From positions 9,342 through 18,005 of the forward strand of contig JAVHYG010000015.1 of assembly GCA_031119195.1 (NCBI GenBank): a stretch of DNA of 8,664 bases, written 5' to 3'. Below, one piece after another: positions 1-6,980 of the stretch. Below the pieces are notes generated by a model, which saw only the letters and a program-made list of their open reading frames with translations, was not told the DNA's origin and did not search any database. The translations under genes were made by a program, and so were the position numbers. The number at the start of each line of letters is the position of its first letter. Positions within the stretch are counted from its first letter, which is position 1. The DNA comes from Rickettsiella sp. (GTDB lineage: Bacteria; Pseudomonadota; Gammaproteobacteria; Diplorickettsiales; Diplorickettsiaceae).

Positions 1-148
1 CTTATTTATAAAAAATAAATGATTATTAAATAGGACGTGGTAACATGGCACATCAACTCACCTTTAATTCAGTCATTTAAGAAAATAAAATGGCTGCTCT
101 TTTGTCACCATTGGAGTCATTTCTGAATTCGAAAAAACCCAAAGTAAA

Positions 149-178
149 AACTGTTTTCAACGGTGCAAATTTACAGTT
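149..178 (-). terminator. weak hairpin at the end of hemL, possible terminator
   Basis: Read on the minus strand, the hemL stop codon overlaps AACTGT. This is followed after an 18-base loop by ACAGTT and then a short T run. The 6-bp stem and long loop are poor for an intrinsic terminator, so this is only a candidate. The rest of positions 1-148 is AT-rich and shows no gene I can support. Confidence 0.2.
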
Positions 179-1493
179 AGATAGAATGGATTAATTCGCC
201 CTGTTTTTCTTTTAGTTTACTAAACACTTTTTTTGCCGCGTTAAATGTTAAATCAAGCTCCTCTTCGCCATGCAGACTAGACACAAATCCAGATTCAAAG
301 CGTGAAGGTGCAAAATAAATTCCTTGTTCTAACATTCTACGAAAAAAACTATTGAATAAAGATGAATTACACTCAACAACTTGCTGATAGTGATAAATTT
401 CAGTTTCTTCGGTAAAGAAAAGTCCAAACAATCCACCGAGATAATTTGCCTGTAACGAGATGCCCGCTTCTTTAGCAAGATTGCATAATCCATTGACTAA
501 TTTACCTGTCGTTACACTCAAAGCATTGTAAAATTCTTCCGCACTAACGGCTTCCAATGCGGTTAAGCCAGCCGCCACTGATATTGGATTACCCGATAAC
601 GTCCCTGCTTGGTATACAGGCCCTGTGGGTGAAAGATAATCCATAACGTCACGCCGTCCACCTAAAGCACCGATGGGTAACCCTCCCCCAATGATCTTTC
701 CCAAGGTTGTTAAATCAGGTTTTACTTTATAGTGTCCCTGAGCCCCATTTAAAGCTACCCTAAAACCTGTTATGACTTCATCAAAAATCAATAGGCTTTT
801 ATAATGAGTACATAATTTACGTAATTCTTCTAAAAAACCTGAAAGCGGTAATACGCAACCCATATTACCTGCCACCGGCTCTACAATGACAGCAGCAATT
901 TCTTCTCCGTGGTGTATAAAAGCTTGGGTAACCCGTTCAAGGTTATTGAAATCAACCGTTATGGTTTGCTCTGCAACTTCTTTCGGAATACCTGCTGAAT
1001 CAGGTATGGCAAAACTCGCTGGCCCTGAACCTGCTTTAACGAGTAAGGCATCTACATGACCATGATAACAGCCGTTAAATTTAAGAATTTTATTACGCTT
1101 GGTAAAACCCCGAGCAAGACGTATCGCTGTCATAGTGGCTTCGGTACCTGAATTCATCAATCGTACTTTTTGTAAATTAGGCATTAATTCAGTAATTTTT
1201 TCTGCCAATTTAATTTCAGCTGCTGTAGACGCACCAAAGCTTAGGCCTTTTGCAGATGCCTTCTGTACAGCACTAACGACATTCTCAGGTGCATGGCCTA
1301 AGATTAACGCGCCCCAGGATCCGACATAATCGACATAGGATTTTCCATCAACGTCAAACAGATATGCTTTATCCCCATGGGAAATAAAAGGAGGGTAATC
1401 ACCACCAACGGCTGCAAATGAACGTACGGGCGAATTCACACCCCCAGGCATGACCTTCTGGGCACGTATAAATAGCTCTTTAGAGAAAGACAT
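177..1493 (-). CDS. hemL: glutamate-1-semialdehyde 2,1-aminomutase
   Basis: This cytoplasmic PLP enzyme converts glutamate-1-semialdehyde to 5-aminolevulinate, the last step of the C5 route into haem. The 438 residues match the usual family length and the protein is colinear with E. coli HemL from the N-terminal MPGGVNSPVR onward. Visible landmarks are SGTEA at 115-119 (cofactor phosphate region), GCYHGH at 141-146, the IFDEVITGFR stretch at 236-245 that holds the aspartate contacting the PLP ring nitrogen, and LGKIIGGG at 264-271, whose K266 is the Schiff-base lysine. The ATG start is supported by homology at residue 1 and by a weak AAGG about 12 bases upstream. The gene stands alone and diverges from mrdA. 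No frameshift or missing catalytic residue is seen. The family assignment is secure because the closest relatives (acetylornithine and GABA aminotransferases) lack this N-terminal signature. Confidence 0.97.
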   Translation of the reverse strand: MSFSKELFIRAQKVMPGGVNSPVRSFAAVGGDYPPFISHGDKAYLFDVDGKSYVDYVGSWGALILGHAPENVVSAVQKASAKGLSFGASTAAEIKLAEKITELMPNLQKVRLMNSGTEATMTAIRLARGFTKRNKILKFNGCYHGHVDALLVKAGSGPASFAIPDSAGIPKEVAEQTITVDFNNLERVTQAFIHHGEEIAAVIVEPVAGNMGCVLPLSGFLEELRKLCTHYKSLLIFDEVITGFRVALNGAQGHYKVKPDLTTLGKIIGGGLPIGALGGRRDVMDYLSPTGPVYQAGTLSGNPISVAAGLTALEAVSAEEFYNALSVTTGKLVNGLCNLAKEAGISLQANYLGGLFGLFFTEETEIYHYQQVVECNSSLFNSFFRRMLEQGIYFAPSRFESGFVSSLHGEEELDLTFNAAKKVFSKLKEKQGELIHSI

Positions 1494-1722
1494 GTGAAGC
1501 TAGACCTTACTTATGATAATTTTAACCTTATCTAACGCTTAAGATTTGGAAAGGGGTTTATTTTTTTTATATACTTGAGTAATACTTAAAGGCTTACAAA
1601 TATATCGTTACTAACAAAATCTAGCTAGGATCATACTATAGAACTTTTCCGAAACACAGTCCTATTTATAGGGGCGAGTACACCATTTTGTAAGAAAACA
1701 GAACCTCTAGGCAAGTTATTTC
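1494..1722. promoter_or_regulatory. divergent hemL/mrdA intergenic region
   Basis: This 229-base AT-rich spacer must hold the start signals of both hemL (minus) and mrdA (plus). I see no ORF and no RNA gene in it. A TTGAGT at 1575-1580 could serve as a -35 for mrdA, but the hexamer 17 bases later (AAATAT) is poor. An inverted repeat CCTAT-TT-ATAGG lies at 1661-1672, about 50 bases before the mrdA start, and could be a small operator or chance. A T-run at 1560-1568 is not preceded by a stem. mrdA has only a weak ribosome site (TAGG about 11 bases before its ATG). The promoter positions are not resolved. Confidence 0.45.
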
Positions 1723-3795
1723 ATGCTCAAGTCGATAAATACATTTAAAAACATCCGCCAAGAGCATAAATTATTTAAGCGCAGAGCTTTAGCCATACTA
1801 ACAGGTATAACACTTTTTACCGTCATTTTATTAGGACGGTTGATCTACCTGCAAATCTTTCAGCATAAGCTCTACACCACATTGGCTAGACATAACCAGC
1901 TAGGCCTCGTGCCTATTGAGCCAACACGTGGCCTTATTTATGACAGAAATGGCATTTTACTCGCAGAAAATAAGCCTATTTACAACCTTGTTGTGACTCC
2001 CGATTTAGTACCTCACATGGCTGAAACAATCACTGCACTCTCCAAAATCATCAAAATTGATCCCGAAGATATCAAACAATTTGAACGGCAACGACACCTA
2101 CATCATCGATTTGAACCTGTCCCTTTGCGTGTTAAATTAAGCGAAGAAGAGGTGGCAAAGTTCTCCATTGAACGTTACCATTTTCCTGGCGTCAGCGTAC
2201 AAGCACAATTGATCCGTTATTATCCACAAGGCGCCGCTTTTGCAGCAATTGTAGGCTATATGGGCCGAATTAATGAAAAAGAACTTCAAACGGTCGACCC
2301 TGTAAATTACAGTGCAAGCAACTTCATTGGAAAAACTGGGGTAGAAAAATATTATGAAGCCCAACTTCACGGTACTGTAGGCTACCAACAAGTCGAAACT
2401 AACGTTCATGGTCAAATTGTACGTATTCTAAAACAAACCCCACCTATTGCCGGGAAAAGTTTACGTTTAACGATAGACACGGGACTACAAAAATTAGCAC
2501 AACACGCTTTAGGTCAGCAAAAAGGGGCCATCATTGCACTCGATCCCCGTAACGGGGACATTTTAACATTTGTTAGCGGACCCAGCTTTGACCCTAATCT
2601 TTTCGTAAGTGGGATTAGGCAAAAGGATTATGACGCTTTAAAAAACGCTCCGGGCAATCCTCTCTATAATCGGGCCTTACGTGGGTCCTATCACCCTGGC
2701 TCGACAATTAAACCATTTATTAGTATCGAAGCCTTAATGGATAATATTATCACTCCTTCTTATACCATTCATGATACCGGTGAGTTCCAAATCAATGGCA
2801 GGGGACGCATTTATCATAATTTTCGCCGTCATGCTTACGGCGTCGTAAATCTACTGAAAGCGCTAACCGTTTCTTCAGATATTTATTTCTACAATTTAAG
2901 TATGCGTATGGGTATTCATCGAATCTATACAAGCCTGAAACGTTTTGGCTTTGGCGCACCCACAGACATTGATCTTCCTGATGAAGGAAGTGGCGTACTA
3001 CCCAATCCAGCATGGAAAGAAAAAACTTATGGTGAATCTTGGTATCCAGGAGACACTTTAAATTGTGGAATCGGCCAAGGTTTTCTATTAGTAACTCCAT
3101 TACAATTAGCTTTTGCGGTAAGCACCATCGCAGATTGGGGAACGCGCTGGAAACCCCACGTCGTTTTAAGTTGGCGTTCCATAGATGGCATAGTAACCCC
3201 TGTTAAACCTGAACAGCTAGAACCAATTAATGATGTACCCCAATCTACTTTAAGCTTTATTCGGACGGCTATGCAGCACGTGGTCAATGCCCCCGGCGGT
3301 ACTGCTGAACGCTTCTTTCCGGGCGCACCTTATACCTTGGCAGGAAAAACGGGAACTGCCCAAGTATTTAGTTTAAAAAACAACGAGCGTTATAACACAA
3401 AAACTATCGCTACTAAGCTGCGCGATGACTCCCTATTTATTGCCTTCGCTCCTGTGGAAGACCCTAAAATAGCGCTGGCTATTATCATTCAAAACAGCGT
3501 AACGCCCTCTGCTCAAATCGCTCGCCAACTTCTCGATCACTATTTAATTCCTCCTTCACCTATCCCCACGATTACCTCCCAAGACGCTATCCCTAACGCA
3601 GCTTCCACCACTGAAGAACAAGCTGAAGAACAAACTAATAACCCATCAGCAACTAATACCTCCGAAACTCCAGTAGCCACTTCAATCGATAACCATGATC
3701 CAACCCTAAGTAAAAAAAGCTTAGATAATGAAGAAGATGAACCTGATAGTAACGCTTATGATGAAGACGAAAACGATATTGGCTCAGATGAATAA
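1723..3795 (+). CDS. mrdA: penicillin-binding protein 2, elongasome transpeptidase
   Basis: This is the class B PBP of the rod-shape elongation machinery. It cross-links peptidoglycan in the periplasm and is known to work with RodA. The order is: cytoplasmic N-terminus; one membrane anchor at about 22-45; PBP-dimerisation region with PTRGLIYDRNG at 67-77 and GKTGVEKYYE at 203-212; then the transpeptidase domain. Its motifs are intact: GSTIK at 326-330 with nucleophile S327, SSD at 384-386 (PBP2 proteins use SxD where others have SxN), and KTGTAQ at 542-547. At 690 residues it exceeds E. coli PBP2 (633). The extra length is a low-complexity periplasmic tail from about 611, rich in S/T/N/P/E, and its last 23 residues contain 13 acidic ones. 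rodA is not next to it: the next gene is rpsT. No terminator is evident between the two. Confidence 0.95.
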   Translation: MLKSINTFKNIRQEHKLFKRRALAILTGITLFTVILLGRLIYLQIFQHKLYTTLARHNQLGLVPIEPTRGLIYDRNGILLAENKPIYNLVVTPDLVPHMAETITALSKIIKIDPEDIKQFERQRHLHHRFEPVPLRVKLSEEEVAKFSIERYHFPGVSVQAQLIRYYPQGAAFAAIVGYMGRINEKELQTVDPVNYSASNFIGKTGVEKYYEAQLHGTVGYQQVETNVHGQIVRILKQTPPIAGKSLRLTIDTGLQKLAQHALGQQKGAIIALDPRNGDILTFVSGPSFDPNLFVSGIRQKDYDALKNAPGNPLYNRALRGSYHPGSTIKPFISIEALMDNIITPSYTIHDTGEFQINGRGRIYHNFRRHAYGVVNLLKALTVSSDIYFYNLSMRMGIHRIYTSLKRFGFGAPTDIDLPDEGSGVLPNPAWKEKTYGESWYPGDTLNCGIGQGFLLVTPLQLAFAVSTIADWGTRWKPHVVLSWRSIDGIVTPVKPEQLEPINDVPQSTLSFIRTAMQHVVNAPGGTAERFFPGAPYTLAGKTGTAQVFSLKNNERYNTKTIATKLRDDSLFIAFAPVEDPKIALAIIIQNSVTPSAQIARQLLDHYLIPPSPIPTITSQDAIPNAASTTEEQAEEQTNNPSATNTSETPVATSIDNHDPTLSKKSLDNEEDEPDSNAYDEDENDIGSDE
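3611..3634 (+). repeat. tandem 12-bp duplication in the mrdA tail
   Basis: Two adjacent copies of CTGAAGAACAAR (11 of 12 bases identical) lie in frame within the PBP2 C-terminal extension and give a repeated EEQ-A-EEQ. Copy 1 is 3611-3622 and copy 2 is 3623-3634. This suggests the tail grows by slippage or duplication and is under weak constraint. Confidence 0.6.
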
Positions 3796-3874
3796 ACCTT
3801 AGGGCATGTTGACTATTGCACGATAATGACAAAGAAAGAATTGTTTTCTTCATCCTAATGGGCAACACGCCTAA

Positions 3875-3903
3875 TTGACAAATATCCATCATAACGGCAT
3901 GAT
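3875..3903 (+). promoter_or_regulatory. candidate sigma-70 promoter for rpsT
   Basis: A perfect -35 TTGACA (3875-3880) is followed by a 17-base spacer and CATGAT (3898-3903), which matches TATAAT at four of six positions. Transcription would start near 3910 and give rpsT a leader of roughly 45-50 bases. A second TTGACT at 3809-3814 has no suitable -10. Separate transcription of a ribosomal protein gene from mrdA is expected, which supports this site. Confidence 0.5.
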
Positions 3904-3944
3904 TAGCGTTAAATTTTCTAAATTTACCCTAACTATAAGTATTT

Positions 3945-3948
3945 GGAG
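3945..3948 (+). promoter_or_regulatory. rpsT ribosome binding site that fixes the UUG start
   Basis: GGAG lies 9 bases before the TTG at 3958. An in-frame TTG at 3943 overlaps this same GGAG and has no site of its own, so it cannot reasonably be the start. The S20 family N-terminus (A-N-x-K-x-A-K-K-R) begins directly after the 3958 codon. Confidence 0.85.
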
Positions 3949-3957
3949 ACTCTTACA

Positions 3958-4242
3958 TTGGCTAACACAAAACAAGCAAAAAAACGCGTACGGCAGGCGG
4001 AAAAAAATCGTCAGCATAACGCAAGCTATCGTTCCATGCTGCGTACTTACATCAAGCGCGTTGTAACTGCTATCGACGCCGGAAAAGCAACAGAAGCGGA
4101 TACCCAGTATCAGGTTGCTGTCCCTATCATTGATCGTATGGCAACAAGGGGCTTTATCCATAAAAATAAAGCAGCGAGACATAAAAGTCGTTTATTAGCT
4201 AAGATTCGCAAACTAACAGCCGCCGAATCACCCACTGCGTAA
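3958..4242 (+). CDS. rpsT: 30S ribosomal protein S20
   Basis: S20 is a primary 16S rRNA-binding protein of the small subunit. The product has 94 residues (E. coli has 87), is very basic and helical, and begins (M)ANTKQAKKRVRQAEKNRQHN. The family core follows: a SYRSMLRTYIK-like segment, then GFIHKNKAARHKSRL near residues 65-79. Initiation is at TTG, placed by homology and by the GGAG 9 bases upstream. E. coli rpsT is also known to start with UUG, and that weak codon takes part in S20 autoregulation, so the same control is plausible here but not shown. The C-terminus extends a few residues past the E. coli end (AAESPTA). The gene probably has its own promoter and converges on the DUF2520 gene with only 14 bases between their stop codons, with no clear terminator there. 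Confidence 0.95.
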   Translation: MANTKQAKKRVRQAEKNRQHNASYRSMLRTYIKRVVTAIDAGKATEADTQYQVAVPIIDRMATRGFIHKNKAARHKSRLLAKIRKLTAAESPTA

Positions 4243-4256
4243 GAGAAAGCATGCTG

Positions 4257-5105
4257 TTAAAAAAGCGCTTCCAATTCTTTTTTTAGCTCGGCATGGTGTG
4301 TTGTCAATTTAATTGTGGTTTTACCCAAACTTTTATAGACGCTCTCTAAATCATCAAAAGTCTCTAATAGTTTGAGGTGCTTTTTCAACGTTGCTTTATC
4401 GCTTCGTTGAATAGGCCCTGTCAAAGCGTTTCTTATGTCATCAAACGATTTAATACGTCTTAACGATTGTTCCATTAACGTATGCACCAGCGATTTAGAC
4501 AAACTACCCGATAACCCTGATTTTTTAAAACAATCGGCGGCAATAGCCGATAAAGTGACTAAATAGTTAGAAGCAAAAACACTCGCCGCATGATAGAGAG
4601 CTTTATACTGCTTCTCTATCATAAATAACTGACCACCAATTTTTTCAATAAGTAGAGATATTTGCTCAAGAACTTCGCTACTTCCTTCAAACGAACAATA
4701 CGATCCTGCAAAATGATAGATATCAATAGCGGGATCAGAAAATCCAAATAAAGGATGCACACTAGCTGTATAACATCCCAGTGATTTAACGGAATCTAAA
4801 CACGCTGAGGTATGTAAACCACTACAGTGAAAAACCAAGCTACCTGCTCTAGGCGGGGCTTCTTCTGCTAACGCTTGGCACGCCATTTCAATTTGATCAT
4901 CGGGAGTAGCGATTAAATACATATCAGCCGCTTTAAACTGACTCATTGACTGACACGCAGTCCCATTACCTAGAAATTTAGCTGCAATGCTTGCACTTAT
5001 TGTGTTGGTATTATAAATATCTTGTATGGATACCAACTTGTTTTTTTGCCACAAATAAGCCAAAGTTTTTCCCAAGCGACCACAACCAATAATAGTTAAT
5101 TTCAT
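4257..5105 (-). CDS. Rossmann-like dehydrogenase with DUF2520 domain
   Basis: This 282-residue cytoplasmic protein has the two-domain build of 6-phosphogluconate/ketopantoate-type dehydrogenases. An N-terminal NAD(P)-binding fold carries GCGRLG at 7-12 right after the first strand, then IATPDDQI at 65-72, HCSG at 93-96 and HPLFGF at 117-122. A helical C-terminal DUF2520 domain carries the family signature YHAASVFASNYLVTL at 171-185, K168 just before it, and ALTGPIQRSD at 227-236. The substrate is not evident. From memory, the Francisella ketopantoate reductase PanG is of this general type, so a role in pantothenate synthesis is possible, but no pan gene lies nearby. The gene follows mscS by 16 bases and has no recognisable Shine-Dalgarno before its ATG, so translation may be coupled to mscS. 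It is likely the last gene of a coq7-mscS transcript. The fold is confident; the function is not. Confidence 0.85.
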   Translation of the reverse strand: MKLTIIGCGRLGKTLAYLWQKNKLVSIQDIYNTNTISASIAAKFLGNGTACQSMSQFKAADMYLIATPDDQIEMACQALAEEAPPRAGSLVFHCSGLHTSACLDSVKSLGCYTASVHPLFGFSDPAIDIYHFAGSYCSFEGSSEVLEQISLLIEKIGGQLFMIEKQYKALYHAASVFASNYLVTLSAIAADCFKKSGLSGSLSKSLVHTLMEQSLRRIKSFDDIRNALTGPIQRSDKATLKKHLKLLETFDDLESVYKSLGKTTIKLTTHHAELKKELEALF

Positions 5106-5121
5106 ATCATTTAATTATTAG

Positions 5122-6210
5122 TTATTTGCGCGGAATTGCTGACAGATCTTCTGTAGTTAAATAAACACTATTTGTTTGAAATGCCCATTTGGCGCTATGG
5201 TGATTAATGCACTCGACAATTTCTAAGTGAAGGGCTTGTTGCAGTATTAAAAAGTCAGCACTATTAACTAAATCAGTATATGCGTTGACGACTATATTGA
5301 GCGATGAAGGCGCTAATTCATTTAAATTAACCGTGATAGTACGTGTCTTATCGATAGCCGAATTTTTTCTTAGTATCTGTTGAATACCTTCTAAAATCGC
5401 TGGTACTTTTGCTAAATCTTCATATCGCAAACGAATACAGCAAGAAAATCGTCGAGATTGCATTCGCGATAAATTTTCGACAACTAAACTGGAAAATAAT
5501 GCATTAGGAATATACACAGGGCGACCTTCCGACGTTAAAATTTCACAAACACGCCAAGCAATTGCCTTGACTTGACCTTCTACTTTCAGTGCAGGCACAT
5601 TAATCTGCTCACCTATGACAAAGGGTCTATCTAAAAGTAACATCAAGCACCCAAATACATTCGCTAAGAGATCCTTAGCTGCAAATCCGATGACAATACC
5701 TCCCATTCCACCAAATGCTAATACCCCAGCAATACTTAAACCCAATAACTGAAATAAGGATAAAGCCGTGATGATAATAATCGCTAGTTTAGCAATCTGA
5801 CTTAAGGCGTGGACCAACGTCCTATCAACTTTATGAGTAGCGATATTCCGTTTGAGATATTCGTTTCGATAAAGCGATACAAAATTCCATAAAAACCAAG
5901 CAAGTGCAGCAATAAAAAATAAACGACGAATAAAATAGCATGAAGAAACACTTGCCACCGACCATTTCACACAAAGCGCTTCGAGTGCATAGGTTACCCC
6001 CACTACCGCAATCAATATCAGTAAGGGTTTATACAACGCTTTTAATAATACACGACTAAAAAAGCTAGCACGTTGCTTAAAACGCTGAATAGTTTTTTGA
6101 TAAAAAACACGCAGGATAAAACACAGTAATCCTGTCACAATAAGTACAATACATGCCCTTATGACACAAAATTTTACTAAAATGACGCTCATCGATTGCA
6201 AAATTTTCAT
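5122..6210 (-). CDS. MscS-family mechanosensitive ion channel
   Basis: This is an inner-membrane channel that would open under membrane tension and release solutes during osmotic down-shift. The 362 residues show about five hydrophobic segments (roughly 12-33, 60-80, 92-113, 138-156 and 159-192). The last is the pore-lining TM3: an Ala/Gly-rich half (AGVLAFGGMGGIVIGFAAKD) followed by LLANVFGCLMLLLDRPF. The beta domain follows, with V-I-G-E-Q-I at 198-203, GQVKAIAWR at 212-220 and the family's IPN at 234-236, then an alpha/beta C-terminal vestibule domain to the end. This arrangement is larger than E. coli MscS (286 residues, three TMs) and closer to five-TM YnaI-like members. The start is well supported by GAGGA directly upstream (AATA then ATG). 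It lies downstream of coq7 in the same direction. Family is certain; the physiological trigger and ion preference are not readable here. Confidence 0.9.
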   Translation of the reverse strand: MKILQSMSVILVKFCVIRACIVLIVTGLLCFILRVFYQKTIQRFKQRASFFSRVLLKALYKPLLILIAVVGVTYALEALCVKWSVASVSSCYFIRRLFFIAALAWFLWNFVSLYRNEYLKRNIATHKVDRTLVHALSQIAKLAIIIITALSLFQLLGLSIAGVLAFGGMGGIVIGFAAKDLLANVFGCLMLLLDRPFVIGEQINVPALKVEGQVKAIAWRVCEILTSEGRPVYIPNALFSSLVVENLSRMQSRRFSCCIRLRYEDLAKVPAILEGIQQILRKNSAIDKTRTITVNLNELAPSSLNIVVNAYTDLVNSADFLILQQALHLEIVECINHHSAKWAFQTNSVYLTTEDLSAIPRK

Positions 6211-6235
6211 TATTTCCTCGTAGTTATACTCACAG

Positions 6236-6343
6236 CTATTGGATTTTTGCCAATGCCACCAAAAATAAAGAAGCGGAATGTATTAACATACTGAGCACTA
6301 CGAGTTGTGCGGCTTCTTCACCGCCAAAAATAATGCGATACAA
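6236..6343 (-). CDS. possible 35-residue single-pass membrane peptide
   Basis: An open frame begins with TTG 4 bases after the coq7 stop and ends with TAG 25 bases before the mscS start. Its product would start (M)YRIIFGGEEAAQLVVLSM, with a continuous hydrophobic stretch at about residues 14-32 and a K-I-Q end. It fills an otherwise empty 137-base gap and would make the coq7-mscS spacing compact, as expected inside an operon. Against it: it is very short, there is no Shine-Dalgarno before the TTG, and there is no other start codon in frame until ATG at codon 19. The DNA around its start (GCTTGTATCGCATT) resembles the end of coq7 (GCTTACCGCATT), so a small local duplication may have created it. 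I recognise no family. Confidence 0.25.
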   Translation of the reverse strand: MYRIIFGGEEAAQLVVLSMLIHSASLFLVALAKIQ

Positions 6344-6347
6344 GCAT

Positions 6348-6980
6348 TCAAATGCGGTAAGCTATTATTTTCATACACCTTGCTAATGCCTGCATACTCC
6401 ACTGAATAAGCAAAGGTAAAGGGATACCGCCTGCATTTTCAGCTGTGCTTGCATGTTCAATTTCTTCTAATCGCATTTGTTCGACAATTGCTCGACTTTT
6501 TTTATCAAGAGTCGGTAAACACTCTAAATGTTTAGTTAAATGTCTTGCGACTTGATGTTCGGTTTCTGCTAAAAATCCAAGACTAATCTTATCGCCCAGT
6601 AAACCTACTGTTAGTCCAAGTAACCACGCACTTATATACCAAAAAGGATTCAAATAACTCGTATGGGCATTTAATTCTTCTAATCGTTCTTGGCACCAAT
6701 GTAAGTGATCCACTTCCTCTTGCGCTGCCTTTTGTAGTTTTTCTTGTATAACAACAGAACGTGCGCCGAAAGCTTGGCCCTGATACAACGCTTGAGCACA
6801 GACTTCGCCAACATGATTGATGCGCATTAAGCCAGCCGCATGTTTGCGTTCACTTAGCGTTAAAGCCATTTCGGGTATATGAGTGGCTGGATTAGGACGC
6901 GTTGTTAGAGGATCCCATTTGGCAGGAAGGATTTTATCAAATGTTAAAATCCATTTATCCCATAAAGAATACTCACGCAT
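6348..6980 (-). CDS. coq7: COQ7-type demethoxyubiquinone hydroxylase
   Basis: This di-iron monooxygenase hydroxylates 2-polyprenyl-3-methyl-6-methoxy-1,4-benzoquinol, the penultimate step of aerobic ubiquinone synthesis, at the inner face of the membrane. The 210-residue length is normal for bacterial COQ7. The iron ligands expected from the family are all present: E59 in NHVGEV (55-60), E89 and H92 in EEVDHL (88-93), E141 in ETEHQV (139-144), and E173 and H176 in EEIEH (172-176). A hydrophobic stretch at about 113-137 would sit against the membrane. The ATG has AGGA 7 bases upstream. This enzyme does the job that the flavoprotein UbiF does in E. coli. The gene diverges from degQ and is the first gene of a probable coq7-mscS-DUF2520 group. 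No defect is seen. Confidence 0.95.
   Translation of the reverse strand: MREYSLWDKWILTFDKILPAKWDPLTTRPNPATHIPEMALTLSERKHAAGLMRINHVGEVCAQALYQGQAFGARSVVIQEKLQKAAQEEVDHLHWCQERLEELNAHTSYLNPFWYISAWLLGLTVGLLGDKISLGFLAETEHQVARHLTKHLECLPTLDKKSRAIVEQMRLEEIEHASTAENAGGIPLPLLIQWSMQALARCMKIIAYRI

Noticed and set aside
45..80. ATG followed by ten sense codons and a stop (MAHQLTFNSVI), with AGGA 11 bases upstream
   Set aside because: It is too short and the spacing is too long. No feature supports translation or a leader-peptide role, as no attenuator follows.
1099..1329. Plus-strand 76-codon open frame inside hemL
   Set aside because: It lies opposite the conserved hemL coding sequence and its product resembles no family; it is a shadow frame.
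2137..3287. Several minus-strand open frames of 86-102 codons inside mrdA
   Set aside because: They oppose the conserved PBP2 domains, overlap one another, and have no ribosome sites or recognisable motifs.
3832..3851. AAGAAA...TTTCTT inverted repeat after mrdA as a terminator
   Set aside because: The stem is six A-T pairs only and no T-run follows it, so it would not be stable.
3653..4182. Open frames on both strands around the mrdA-rpsT junction (63-97 codons)
   Set aside because: They cover the mrdA tail, the promoter spacer or rpsT in other frames. S20 is certain in this region and the others look like noise.
4248..4270. AGCATGCT and AAGCGCTT palindromes between the convergent rpsT and DUF2520 stops
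   Set aside because: Each is only 8 bp with no loop, and they do not pair into a larger stem. They do not make a credible shared terminator.
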